Below the pieces are notes generated by a model. It searched no databases and had not been told where the DNA came from. It was given only the letters and a program-made list of their open reading frames with translations. A DNA stretch of 64,000 nucleotides from NCBI GenBank assembly GCA_002794785.1, contig NBBA01000011.1, positions 124,001-188,000 on the forward strand, in the 5' to 3' direction. Position 1 is the stretch's first letter, and every line of letters starts with the position of its first letter. Positions 24,461 through 35,904 of this stretch are shown piece after piece. Source of the stretch: Coniferiporia sulphurascens. Lineage: Eukaryota; Basidiomycota; Agaricomycetes; Hymenochaetales; Hymenochaetaceae. The translations under genes and the position numbers were made by a program.

Positions 24461-26984
24461 ATGTCTCTTAATTCCAACCGACGCCCTTCGGACGTGACTC
24501 CGCCAAGGCCAAAGAAGCGCAAAATAGCAATTGCAGGAGGCTTTCCTTCTGGAGTACGTTATGTGCTATAATCTTGCACACCAGGCTGGATCACTAAGGA
24601 CACTAGAGCGCAGCGGCGAGTGGTGCGGGTATATCGCACCTCCCCACGTCAAGTAGAGGCAAGTATAGTCTTCCCTAGCTATCGCCTGCGAGGATATTTC
24701 TATATTGATTGTGCTCGCCAATCATAGCAACTTTTCCGGCGCTGGATTCAGCTAGTCGTACTTCGTCCGATGATCGCACTGAAAATTCCCTGCGCAATGG
24801 TCCCGTTTCCAGTCATTCTACTCATACACCAACCAGTCCCAGCCGTATGCTCGCCACCCCTGTGCGGTCACGTGATTTGGCGCAAACCCAGACACCCAAA
24901 ATTCGTCCGATCACGGCGAACCAACGGCTCAATGCCACTAAAGTCGCACCTCTCGCATCGCGGTCAAAGACACAGCCGTCTTTTAGCGTCAATGCTAAAA
25001 GCTCCGTGGGTGCGGGTACCCGTAAGCGTATGATACCCCGCGGCCCAATTGCGAGTCCGCATTCAAAAATGCCGCGCGTGAGAGCGCCAGCGTGGACGCG
25101 TCAAGAGGACGATTTACTCGCTTTTGCATCTGAGTGAGAAATTTTTTGGAACAGTGCGGAATGTCTTTGTATTGAAATAGCTTCTTTCTCCCCCCTCTGC
25201 TCAGGTGGTCAAGCACTGAAGCGGATTCTGGTTCTGAAGAGAACGGGTCATTCAGACCCATGTTAGTTGGCATCACTACCGTGTTTTCAGTTTGCGCTAA
25301 CATGCACCCAGTGTTACTCTTGTCCCTGTTCGTGAGCCTCCCGGGGGTCTGCGGCGCGCTCGAAAGGCGTTTAATCAAGCTGCGGCTAAGACAGCCTGGA
25401 GGAAACTGCCTGAGCTGGTGCGGCGCGATCAAACCCCTTTGGACTTGGCGAATGAAGATCTGCCCCCGCAAAGCGACAGTGACGATGACCTGTATGTAGA
25501 TTCAGACCCAAATCACTCCGAATACCCCGCAAAACCAGACGACGCAAGCTCTAACGTGGCAACAACAACCAAACACGCTGATACTACTCCCGAACAAGAA
25601 CTCGTTGAAGCACTCAATACACTGCCTTTAAATCTGCACGAAGCGGCGCTGCATGCGTCACGCCAGCTGCCTTACCTCCGGCGAAATGTGCGGAGGTCGT
25701 TAGATATTCTTGGGGCGCAGAAGGCGGGAGAACGGTTCAGCACGCCTTCTGCCATTCCTGAGTCGTACCCCAAGGTACGGGTGGAATACACCGTAGGGGG
25801 CAGGCCCTTTGTCGGCTATAGCATACATGGCTGGCGATGTCCGGTTTGTCGCATGCTAAGGACCATGCCGTTCGCAACGCGTGCGGGCCTTGAGTTACAT
25901 CTGACTCGTTACCATAAACATTGCGTGTTTTCGTTTGCCGACGATGTTAGAGATGTGAGTTGATTAGTGAGCATTCCGACGTCGCAGCTGCTTACTTGCG
26001 GTCTCCGAGACTCTAGGCTTCTCTGGTCTTGCATATCAAGCTTCCTGAGGTACCGGACTCTGACTCGGAAAGCGAGGCCGACGAAGAGGATGATTTCAGG
26101 TTGGTTATCCTCTTCAGGAACCCTAACTGCTTGTAACTGATATTTCGCTTAAAGCAACTCGTCTGAATCGGAAAAAGAAATTATCCCTTCCCCAAATTCG
26201 GTCGACCAACTCACCGCATTCCATCGTTCCCCGACACCAGAACAGAAACCTTTCTTACGCCGTACCTCAGTTGTCGGGGGACGACGTCCTTTCGCGCCCT
26301 CCCCTGTCAAGTTGCTGCGAGACAGCCCGTCACCTCCACCCTTCTCAGGCAGAGCACGCGTCTTACACACAAAGCGGTCAGTTTCGCCCTCCAGCAATCC
26401 TGTTTCTGTCGTAGTACAACGCCCACCCCGTCCCATCGATCCAGAAAATCCCGCGCGCTATCCTACACCGCCGCCACTTACGAATCTAGAAGGCCCTGCA
26501 GCGGTGTACCCATTCCTCACGGGCGGTGCGTACTCCGCGCGTCCTGGCGGGCCGAGGTTGTACGACCTACTGAACGAGCTCCCGCTTGCGTCATTCGGAC
26601 TGATGGCGTGGTACGTGCTCGACAGGGAAGAAGATATCTTCGAGCTCGACGATGTGTGTGACGAAGATAAAGTAATGCGTGCGCTGTGGGGGCGGTGGAT
26701 TATGCTCAATCGATATGCATTCACTGCGAACTACGAGAAGGGCGCGAAAATGTTCATTGACGAATATTGGCGCATGATTCATCGCGCTGCGGGCTTTTCG
26801 GCACTAAGGATATTTTTATTGGTGTGTCATCCATTTCAATTTTGGATCTCTTGGCTTTTAAGTGGAATAATAATATTGACATATGACATAGACGCTTGTG
26901 CAGAACCGCTTCCTCACAGGAACGCAATTCTGCGGTCTATTGAAGTATTACTCCGACTTGGTCGGGATGGACCTATGGAAATGA
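24461..26984 (+). CDS. SUZ12: SUZ12-like Polycomb (PRC2) protein with C2H2-type zinc finger and VEFS-box
   Basis: The start at 24461 (MSLNSNRRPSDVTPPRPKKRK) is followed by Ser/Pro-rich and basic exons. ITLVPVREPPGG and KTAWRKLPELVRRDQ precede a zinc finger, WRCPVCRMLRT…LELHLTRYHKH (about 25.84-25.92 kb). The C-terminal part, YVLDREEDIFELDDV… DKVMRALWGRWIMLNR… DEYWRMIHRAAGFSALR… TLVQNRFLTGTQFCGLLK, follows the VEFS-box pattern of SUZ12. VEFS-box proteins bind the EZH2-type methyltransferase and are needed for H3K27 methylation. The last intron runs from a GTGTGT donor near 26820 to acatag, and the stop is at 26984. The junction near 24.55 kb is uncertain (only a 27-bp intron fits), so the N-terminal exons may differ. 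PRC2 has been lost in many fungi. Confidence 0.75.
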
Positions 26985-27308
26985 AATTCTCGTAAAACTA
27001 ATGACATGGATAAGCTGCTTATCGTGTCGTGTTCATCCCAAGGGAAAACCATTCTACAAGTTATCTCACATAGACTAATACTCTATTCAAGAAGAATTAA
27101 TAAAATCAATTTTAGATTATGCAGTAATACAAATAATTCGGTGCCCTGGTCTCAAACTCCTTCTCGCCCGGTAAATACTTGAACCAACTTCTTACACATG
27201 GGGGCGCTGATTTTAAATGAGGGACGTGAAAACTTGGCCATACAAATCGACCGTGTGATCGGGTGTTTGAACCGGATGTTACGAAAGAAAGCGGATTATT
27301 GAGTCCCC

Positions 27309-28751
27309 TCAAGCAGCTTTGGGTAAGATGCCCTCCAGCAATTCAGTTGCAATTCTCGCTGAGCCCCATGAGGATTGGTATCCACTTCTACCGTGCCTAG
27401 ATTGGAAGTCAAATTCATGCTTAGCTCAACGCGACTTTGAATGCCTGCTTCTAAGAGGACGCACCCGTAGTTGTGCACAACAGGCACCTTTAGTCCCTTG
27501 GCGGTTTCCAAAACGTCAGTTTCCAACCGAATACCGACCGCCTTTGCGCGCTGGACGGAGGCCGCACCTCTCTTCAATGATAATGGACTTCACACCCTCG
27601 ATTGTAGGGTGTGGGTTCTCCGCGTACGTAGGCGAAAGCTCCGTAAAAAGTGCGAGCCCGCGCGTCAGAATATCTACAGTTGTCTGCGAACGTGGCTTCG
27701 GATTTCTGCGATCCTTCTTTTCAGCGAATAGAGGACAAAGACTCTGTGACAAGCGAGCGCTAGTCACCAATCATTATCATCCTTGATCCTCCCGACAATG
27801 ACATCCCCACTTTGACGAGGGATGATATACGTCGACGGGCTGTCTTTTCTGCCTTGTGTGCGCCCGAAGCGCACCCACGGTGCGCGCAACATAACAGTCT
27901 GCCCGCGTATCGGATATACATCTTTGTCTTCGACGCCGCCGAGTACCCGTGCGCCAATGCCGGCTGCAGGCCTTTCTCCATCAGTGTATGCGCCTTCTGC
28001 GAGCTGCGCGAGGTGGTCTATGGAAGCACGCTGCGTACGCCCTCCGCGTTCGCTGAATAGTGCAAGAAGATATAGAAGTTAGACGGGCGTGTCTATCGTA
28101 AAAGTCGTGAAGGCAACCCCAATTATTGAACAGGGTAGAATCTCCGAATTGTCAAGCACTCCGAACTGTAGAGAGTGAGTATACCTGTATACAGAAGTCA
28201 TATGCGTGTGAGTACATCGACGATCATTTCCGGGGAATTCGGACCACTGTCTGCGCTGTAATATTCAGTCTGCGGGATGCGGAGGAAGCAGTTCTCAGAA
28301 TCTTCTCCCGGTTCCGACATCTTCCACATCACGCGAAGCGTCTCCCTATTGACCTCTGAATTTTGGGGAAAGGAGATGAATCAAATCTCTGCGCGACGAT
28401 CAAATACCCATCGGACATTAATATTGGCGTACCTTGTTGACGAACATCGTTGCCGGTAATGCCGACGCGGTGAGCATCCTATTCAGTACGAGAGAAACCC
28501 AGGTTTGACTTTTATGAGTGAGTTCAAAGACTAACAGCCCAGGTGTACCGAATCGTTTTTGAGTCGCCTGGGAAGTGCTCAGCGACGATCGTCACAAAAT
28601 AACCTTTCTCCTGGATCTTCAAGCCTTTCAAGGCCGTCGAGAGGCCCACTACACCTGATTTTCATTACAATGTTTTTATCGATAGATAATTTTCATCGCT
28701 TCAATTGGCCTGCTGACCGGCACCGAGAACGACGATGGGCTCGGAGGACAT
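27309..28751 (-). pseudogene. D-amino-acid oxidase, broken copy (DAAO-1)
   Basis: This is a close copy of the intact gene at 29677-31123 with the same exon order. It starts MSSEPIVVLGAG and ends QSSWGSARIATELL then a stop. Differences from the intact copy break it. A 4-bp insertion near 27534-27540 shifts frame right after CGLRPARKGG. A 15-bp deletion near 27964 removes LVVCA, part of the second FAD-binding strand. A 6-bp deletion shortens YTSPWA to YTWA near 28540. A 9-bp insertion near 28620 duplicates part of the LK helix. The frameshift alone would remove the C-terminal FAD/substrate region, so I call it a pseudogene. A rescuing splice change cannot be excluded. Confidence 0.8.
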
Positions 28752-29676
28752 GATAGTTGAAGTAAAGCAGATATTCCTGCCGCTTTTTGTACTGTAAAGG
28801 GTTGGTACGACCGCGGGAAATGTTATTGCCTCTGATGGGGAAAATGTTATATTTTATATTTTCGGGTTACGTACATAGAACACATCCATTTTTGGTTATG
28901 TATGTCTTCACGCGCTTGTGCGGACACGCTACAAATTTGCAGGCTGTTTTCCCACCCGCTCCCATATGTCCACCATCCTTATATATCCACTGAATTGCAT
29001 GTTTAAATCCAGCCATTTGCGGCGCTGGCGAATGCACTTCGAATCCGAGTATATCGTTTTAACCGGTAAATAATCGCGCGAGTGAGCTTAAGCGCGCATA
29101 CAGGCAGTAAAATATTAATCCACAAAAACATTTCTAACTCCGAACGGCCGGTTGCTGAACTCGGTATCGAGCCCAGACACTCCCCATTACTATGAAGTTT
29201 GTCGCCCGCGATTTTTCATCCCACCGTCCTCCAAGCTCATACGTGGAGATCTACGCATGGGCACCGTTCACAAGACTATACGTGCCTTCAAGTTTGCTCG
29301 TTATCCTAACATGGTAATAGTTTATTACTCAAGAGGTGCTACTAAGAGCGCAAATTGGGTTCAAATGGCCTTCTAATTGATGCTATGTCTGGAAGACATG
29401 TATACTGGCTTATCCCTGTGGAGGAACAGTTTTTTCCAAGGACAATGAGGCATGGACGGGGCTATTCGTGTTTCTGCCGGAACGTGTAAACAAAATCCTC
29501 ACCAACACCTATGCAAAAGTCAACACAACAGACGATAGTAAACAGACAGTCTTGACATGGTTTATCCATCTTTACGCCAGCCCTTTGATGCAAGCTTTAC
29601 ATGTAAGCATAATGTCGTTACAGTACTAGAGATAGCTCAAAAAAATATCATATTTCTTCAGTTCCCACAAGTGGGT
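28752..29676. other. Intergenic between the two DAAO copies
   Basis: No gene recognised. The stretch is AT-rich, with an open frame at 29152-29376 that has no motif. Confidence 0.45.
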
Positions 29677-31123
29677 CTAGACTTTGCGCAAGACGCTCTC
29701 CAACAATTCGGTTGCGATTCCCGCCGAGCCCCATGAGGATTGGTATCCATACCCACCGTGCCTGGATTGGAAGTCAAATTCACGCTCAGCTCACGCGACA
29801 CTCGAAGTCTGTTTAATTGAAAGACGCACCCGTAATTGTACACGACTGGCACCTTTAGTCCCTTGGCAGTTTCTAGAACGTCAGTATCCAGCCGAATACC
29901 GCCTTTGCGCGCCGGACGGAGGCCGCACCCCTCTTCGATGATGATAGGCTTCACGTCCTCAATTGTAGGGTGCGGGTTCTCCGCGTACGTAGGCGAAAGC
30001 TCTGGACAAAGTGCGAGAGCGCGCGTCAGAATGTCTACTGTCGTCTCCGGACGGGGTTTCGGTTCCCTGCGATCCATTTCAGCGTCTAGAGAACAAAGTC
30101 TTCGTGGAAAGCGAGCGTTAGTTACCAGTCGTTCTCATCCTTAATCCCTCCGACAATGACGTCTCCACTGCGACGCGGAATAATATACGTCCACAGGCCA
30201 TCTTTACCGCTTTGTGTGCGTCCGGAGCGCACCCATGGTGCGCGCAGCAGAACCACCTGTCCGCGTATCGGATACACGTCTTTGTCTTCGACGCCGCCGA
30301 GTGCCCGTGCGCCGATGCCGGCGCATACGACGAGCGCTGCAGGCCTTTCGCCATCGGTGTATGCACCCTCTGCGAGCTGCGAAAGGTGGTGAACGGGAGC
30401 ACGTTGCGTGCGCCCGCCACGTTCACGGAATAGTGCAAGGAGATATGAAAGATAGACGGGCGTGTCGATCGTGAGGGTCGTGAAGGCAACCCCACTCATT
30501 GAACCGGGTAGGAGCTCCGACTTGTTAAGAACTTTGAACTGCAGAGAGTGAGTATACCTGTATACGGTAATATGAGTGTGTAAATGCGTGTACGTACATC
30601 GGGCATCACCTCCAAGGGATTCGGATCGGGCCTGTCTTCGCAATAATATTCAATCTGCGGGAGGCGGAGGAAGCAATTCTCTGAGTCTTCTCCCGGTTCC
30701 GACATCTTCCACATCAAGCGAAACGTCTCCCTATCTATCTCTGAAGTTGGAGGGAAAGGAGATGAATCAAACGTCTGCACGGCAAATAATATCTGACAGA
30801 CATTGGCTTACTTTGCTGTCGAACATCGTCGCCGGCAAGGCTGACGTGGTGAGCACCCTACTCAGAATGGGAGAAAGTCAGATTTAAGTGAGATGAGTGA
30901 GTTCATGGACCGACCGCCCAAGGACTTGTGTACCGAATCGTCTTCGGGTCGCCTGGGAAGTGCTCAGCGACGATCGTCACAGAGTAACCTTTCTCCTGGA
31001 TCTTCAAGGCCGTTGAGAGGCCCACTACACCTGTTTTTTAATTATAATGTTAATGTATTGTGTAAATTTTTCAGAATTTCCATCAGCTTGCTGACCAGCA
31101 CCGAGAACGACGATGGAGGACAT
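29677..31123 (-). CDS. D-amino-acid oxidase (FAD-dependent), apparently intact
   Basis: The exon chain reads MSSIVVLGAG then VVGLSTALKIQEKGYSVTIV (dinucleotide-binding GxGxxG), YTSPWAGAHHVSLAGDD, LWKMSEP-type helix (seen as FRLMWKMSEPGED), GVAFTTLTIDTPVYLSYLL, ALVVCAGIGARALGGVED, YPIRGQVVLLRAPWV, TYIIPRRSGDVIVGGIKDEN, ENPHPTIEDVKPIIIEEG, LRPARKGGIRLD, VPVVYNYG, and HGGYGYQSSWGSAG at the C-terminus. These are the conserved blocks of DAAO, which oxidises D-amino acids to keto acids, ammonia and H2O2. The last residues are ESVLRKV, not a strict SKL-type peroxisomal signal. Six or so GT...AG introns keep frame throughout. It is the likely source of, or sister to, the broken copy at 27.3-28.75 kb and the 5' stub at 35.2 kb. 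Confidence 0.9.
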
Positions 31124-31796
31124 GGTGGTTGGAAGATAGCAGGCATAGACTTGGTGACTCGAAATTTGAGCTTACTTGATGATCGACCGCGATCGGCGGT
31201 AGATCGTCAGTGAGCTGGCATCCCGTACTTTCTCAAGATACTGTAGAAAGATTTGAAGTCGGAGAATATTCCCCAAGTGCACCATTGAATTTATGTATAG
31301 AGTACACATCCTACTATTCGTTGTAGTTTGCGAAGTTTATTTGCGAAGTATTCAGTTTCATAGAATGCAATCCGGACACTTTCAGTCACTGTTTGGTTTA
31401 TATGAATGTAATTTATCTATTGACCCGTTGTGTAGCAGAGAACTAACCTCGGAGTGGCGTTATCAGAAGTACTACCGGAAGACAGGATGTATCTACTAGT
31501 ACTTTTTATGAGAAGGACGTGCATCAGTATTGAATATAGGAGCATTGTGTGATCATCTGGGTGATTAGGATGATATCGAAATGAAGAAATAATACAGCGA
31601 CGTGGCCCAGGGAGATGTTGGGAAATGGTTTTTACGCATATTTTAAGAACACCCTGAGAGATGAGATACCTGGATGACTACATCCAACGGGAAGCAGGTT
31701 TGAGAGATCCTCCCACCGCCTTGACCCGCCTGGTTAAATAACGAAACAATTGATTGTAGTGGATCTCACCTCGTAGCCAGCGAAAGACTAGGGCTC

Positions 31797-33426
31797 TTAC
31801 GAATCATATCTCGTTCTCTCATCCAGTACCGACTCCCCAGCTTCCTTCAAGTGGACCAGCAGCCTACTTCCGAGGACGCATAGTAAGGAAGGGCTTGCCA
31901 ATATATTAGCAAGGACCGACGTCCCTCCTCTTGACTCTATGGTGGCATTGACGATCTTTCCTACACTACAAGCTACAACTCTGAAAGGGACTTTAGTCTG
32001 CGGCTAAGTTAACACACGACAAGAGAGGACGAACGCAATGACGTAAATAGCCTGATCTTGGATGAGAATTTTGACAAGTTTGGACCCACTGGGTCCAACA
32101 GATGCTTTCCAGTACACTGCGGCCGAGTAAAATGTAAGTATCATGAGAATAAGCTCATATATAGGACCAATAGCCCTTTACTAAGGTGAGTTTTAGAACC
32201 AATTAAAGAAAGATACATAGTACTTACCATGATATAGACACCAATACTGTTTGGGGTAACCTATCTGTTCCGCAGATTGTTACCCCTTCTGCAAGTGCCC
32301 CCGCAGTGACTGCGAAGACCCGTGTAAATATATAACAGACAAAGATGGAGAATTTATGCACACCTTCTTGGTACAAAGTCTCGTATATGAGTAAAGATAG
32401 CCCGGAAATCGCATACGAGCTGAAAAGAACCTTCAGGAAAATGTCTATTTTCCTATCTGCGAGCAATTCAACTTATGATTTTAATTTCAGGATAGAATCC
32501 GAAGCTTGCCTCCTTGAAAGAGTGCGACAACTCTCGAGAGAAGAAGGTCTGCAAACGAGTTAAGTGGGGAGGATCTGAGGGTCACATATAGAGCAGAATT
32601 ATGCCTTACAATTGATCAAAAGGATGGTTATGAAGTCTGCTTACGGATGAGCATAGAATTATCGCTGGAGAAAGCTGGGAGCTTACTTGATATTTCGCCA
32701 GTCCAGACGGAATATCTACCTGCAAGTTGACCCAGTTAATGGTCGCACGAAAAACATGGGGAAATCCCCTACAACTATCAAACCGAAGTTTAGCATCGTT
32801 CATATTTTAATCGAAATAATCTTACTAACAAGACCTCATTCGCATGAATCGTATAAACTGAAATACAATAAAGGAATCGTGAGTATTGTTACGCTGCAGC
32901 GATCGGGTTTATTGTAATCATAAACTTGCATTGAATGTTTGCGATGGCTCCGAAGAGTCCAATGAAACGATTCTGGATTTATGTGGAGAGACACGGTTAG
33001 CAGGGCCGCTCGATCCCGGTTCATGTCTACTCACTGAAAAGTAGACCAGGCTGACAAAACTGCGAGGATATGCCTTTATAAGAGCGCGTGTAAGGTCTCC
33101 ACAAAAAGTAAAATCGACAGTGCACTCGCCCAAAAGTATTTAACCTAATAACATTAATAAAGCATAGTCAGAAGCTTCATGGAGTTGCGAACCTCTTTGT
33201 CCATATTAGTAACTGTGAGTTAGGTAATGAGATTTATTTCGGGATGGATGTATAAAATGGTGATTTTACTAGTGTCGTAAACAAGTAAAGTAGCCAGAGC
33301 CACTTGTACATTCAGTGCGGCGGATGCTTCAGAGATAATTCCTTGGACTAAAGAAGAATCGATGGACTCCACATTGGAACGAATCGTCGAAAGCACTGTG
33401 ACGTTGGTTGAACTGAGGGACAGCAT
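31797..33426 (-). CDS. DUF6533-type multi-pass membrane protein, array copy A1
   Basis: Exon 1 starts MLSLSSTNVTVLSTIRSNVE and ends VALATLLVYDT. Next come VKYFW, AYPRSFVSLVYFS and NRFIGLFGAIANIQ across two introns. Later exons include VDIPSGLAKYQ, DIFLKVLFSSYAISGLSLL, a loop with LVKILIQDQ, and a C-terminal helix LLCVLGSRLLVHLKEAGE. This is the seven-helix layout of basidiomycete DUF6533 proteins (YDxLLT…W, FxNRY, LRxYALY-like, helix-RDG-helix, SRLLLxLREA). Function is unknown; a membrane receptor or channel role has only been guessed for the family. The donor after VKYFW appears to be gcgagt, a GC donor. I traced most but not every exon, so integrity is likely but unproved. Confidence 0.68.
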
Positions 33427-34410
33427 CGTTCGTAGCAGTTCGGCCTTAGGTCCTTGGGTGAGGCCCTCTGTAGGAGCCAGTACAGACGTTTCTTATATAG
33501 AGCGCAGGGATATGCATATACCGCCTTCCCTTCAACCGGTGAGCTGAGGAGAGCCAACAGCGCAGGAGACTCGCTTATGAGGAAGTTAATAGCAACCAGC
33601 TCTATTCCGGGATGAGCTATAGGTGATGTGTTGTATACGGATATAAAATGCTCTCTGCCTACGTTGTTATCTAGTCATCGAAGAATCAAACCATCACGGT
33701 CGCATCTCGGAACTTTGAGAAATCTTTGATGCGAGGGTTCTCGATTCCACTGAGCACGAGGAACACAAGCTGTGTATGGAGCTCTTCAGGCGTACCGTAA
33801 CCGTAGAAACATGCGTAAGTCACCTTATTGACAGAATGCATTTACGTTTTGTCTGACAGAAACTTAACCCTGTTCCGGTCATCAAACCCCACATGACCGA
33901 CAGATCTACAGCACAATCCGGAAGCAAAACTATCGAGCTTCAGGCTAGCCTTCCGAGACACCGCAAAATACAAACAGACACATGTATGTCAAGGAAGATG
34001 CTGAGTCAAGAGGGAAGCACGAGGAGATGCATGATGGACGCAATTCCAGCCGGCGTTTGAGTGTCAAATCAAATGCTTCAGTGATGTGGATCGAATTCTT
34101 GAAACAGCAAGCGTACCGTTAAGAGTCAGAGATCACTGAAATTTTGCGGATATGGAAGCCAAATGGTGACGTTGCCGCCCGGGTCTTCGATTGATGGTTC
34201 ACCTAAATATTGTTCACGCACATGCAGAGGAAAGGATGCTCACATCATTCTCACGAGGAGCTATCCTTCTCAAAGATCCCCGTGAGATCATCTCATCCAC
34301 AGCGCGTTATAAAGTGTAGTATTCAATCACGAACACAAATAGAAGGCGAGTAACAGAAAAGTCGTTGCGGCAGTGGTCGTTGCATGGGCGTGGCTGTTTT
34401 CCGAGTTACA
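33427..34410. repeat. Repeated spacer S1
   Basis: This spacer lies upstream of gene A1 and has a close copy at 37585-38555 (S2) and a diverged one at 43150-43800 (S4). All three share a short minus-strand frame (here YGTPEELHTQLVFLV near 33.75 kb) and, on the plus strand, a block with gaattcttgaaacagcaagc. The frames are not conserved enough to call a gene. Confidence 0.55.
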
Positions 34411-35160
34411 GAGTCGAGTAGAGGCGACGCCCGCAAACGTTTTGGGACAGATTTTTAAGCTGACAAAAGATCGGCACCTTCCGTATACAGTACTTCAGTG
34501 GCACATCACAAAATTAAGAAAAATATTGTAAGCGGTTGTATTTAGCCGTTGTGGGATGAATATCGTATTATGGTGCTTGTAAGCACCTTGCAAGCACTTG
34601 CAATACGTAACTGATGCATATAATTTTGTACAAGTTTTGGAAAAAATTTGTGATGCAATCATTTCAGACGGACATGATCAATGACTTTTGTACAACCAAG
34701 AGATAAAAACTGGGACCATATTGATAAATACAAAACTCTATATAAAGTTCTACTTCACATTGAGTGTCCAAGTGAAGTTCTGATATCTCAAGCCACAGTT
34801 AACTGTTACTGTGTCGCGCCCGTCACTGCGTGACACGGTGACAAATGCGACTCACAAGTTGCAACCCTAATAGGGGTCATCAAACCTGTGTTTAAGATCG
34901 TGTTTAAAGCCCTTGTTTAAGTTTCGGATTTTTCCCTTAAGCAACGAAACAAGTGAAACAGCGAAACGAGAATTTACTGTTTAAGCCGAACTTACACAAG
35001 GTTTGTATTCCAAATTGGGCTGTATTTGAAGTCCGACTTTTTTTGTAAGCCGATCTCGCAGGCCGAATCACGTTGCTGCACTCAACGCACTCATTTCTGT
35101 TTTCAGAAGGACCTTGTTGGTATCAGGGATATTACTCAGGCGCATACGCAGGAACGCAAG
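34411..35160. other. AT-rich interposed segment between two duplication units
   Basis: About 750 bp without counterpart in the other units and without open frames of note. It has short direct repeats of gcaagcac/tgtttaag-type words and a small palindrome ccctaataggg near 34868. No terminal inverted repeats were recognised. Confidence 0.4.
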
Positions 35161-35365
35161 AGTAGCCTACCGAATCGTCTTCGGGTCACCTGGGAAATGC
35201 TCAGCGACGATCGCCACAGAATAGCCTTTCTGCTGAACTGTTGAAGCCGTTGAGAGAGGCCTACTACACCTGGACTTTATTATAATGTTAATTTATCGAG
35301 TCGTAGTTTTCAGATTTCCATCAGCATGCTGACCTGCACCGAGAATGACAATGGAGGACATGGTT
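35160..35365 (-). pseudogene. 5' stub of a third D-amino-acid oxidase copy
   Basis: The minus strand from 35362 reads MSSIVILGAG, a GTCAGC donor, an intron, then VVGLS followed by a frameshift relative to the two longer copies. The DNA keeps the words ctgagca, cccaggtgacccgaagacgattcgg and ends where the other copies continue into exon 3. It is truncated on its 3' side at about 35160, the breakpoint of the duplication. Confidence 0.75.
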
Positions 35366-35904
35366 GTTGAAAGAAAGCAGGTATATCGGATTTACATGAC
35401 TCGGAATCTCGAAATTTGAGCTCAAGCGATGATCGACGGTCAATTGCTGTGAGGTCGCAACTCCTGCGCAGTGCCCATCACCATTTGCAACATGATTTTT
35501 TTAAAGTCGGAGAGCAACTTTAAAGCACTATCGGAATATATATTATACTATTAATCGCAAGGTACAAGGTATCTACTCGCGCAGAAACTGAATTAGAGGC
35601 TCTTAGTCGCTGTTCAGTTCATGCGAACACTATTGATCATTACAAGTATGTATGCAACAGAGAGCCATCCTCAGATTGGCGTTATTGGCAGCGCTAATGC
35701 AGTTTCCGGTGTACCTATTATCTATGGCGAGGTATAACTTTATATTCAAGCGTAGTATTTTTGCGTGATTACCTAGATGAGTGTAATGACGTAGAAACCG
35801 AGAAATAATATAAAGACACCCGATGGAAAGCAGTTCTATGTGTGAGTCCTGCTAACAGCTTAATCATCCTGGTTAGATAATGAACTGATCGATATCAACG
35901 GATC

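Larger units (their letters stand above)
31000..34410. repeat. Local duplication unit I: DAAO 5' end + membrane gene A1 + spacer S1
   Basis: The order DAAO 5' end, intergenic, gene A1, spacer recurs at 35160-38555 with clear base-level similarity. Examples are the A-gene first exons, the string aaatattgttcacgcacatg in both spacers (34205 and 38355), and the end segment near 34410 and 38555 (gttacagag). Offset is about 4.15 kb. Boundaries are approximate, judged by eye. Confidence 0.65.
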
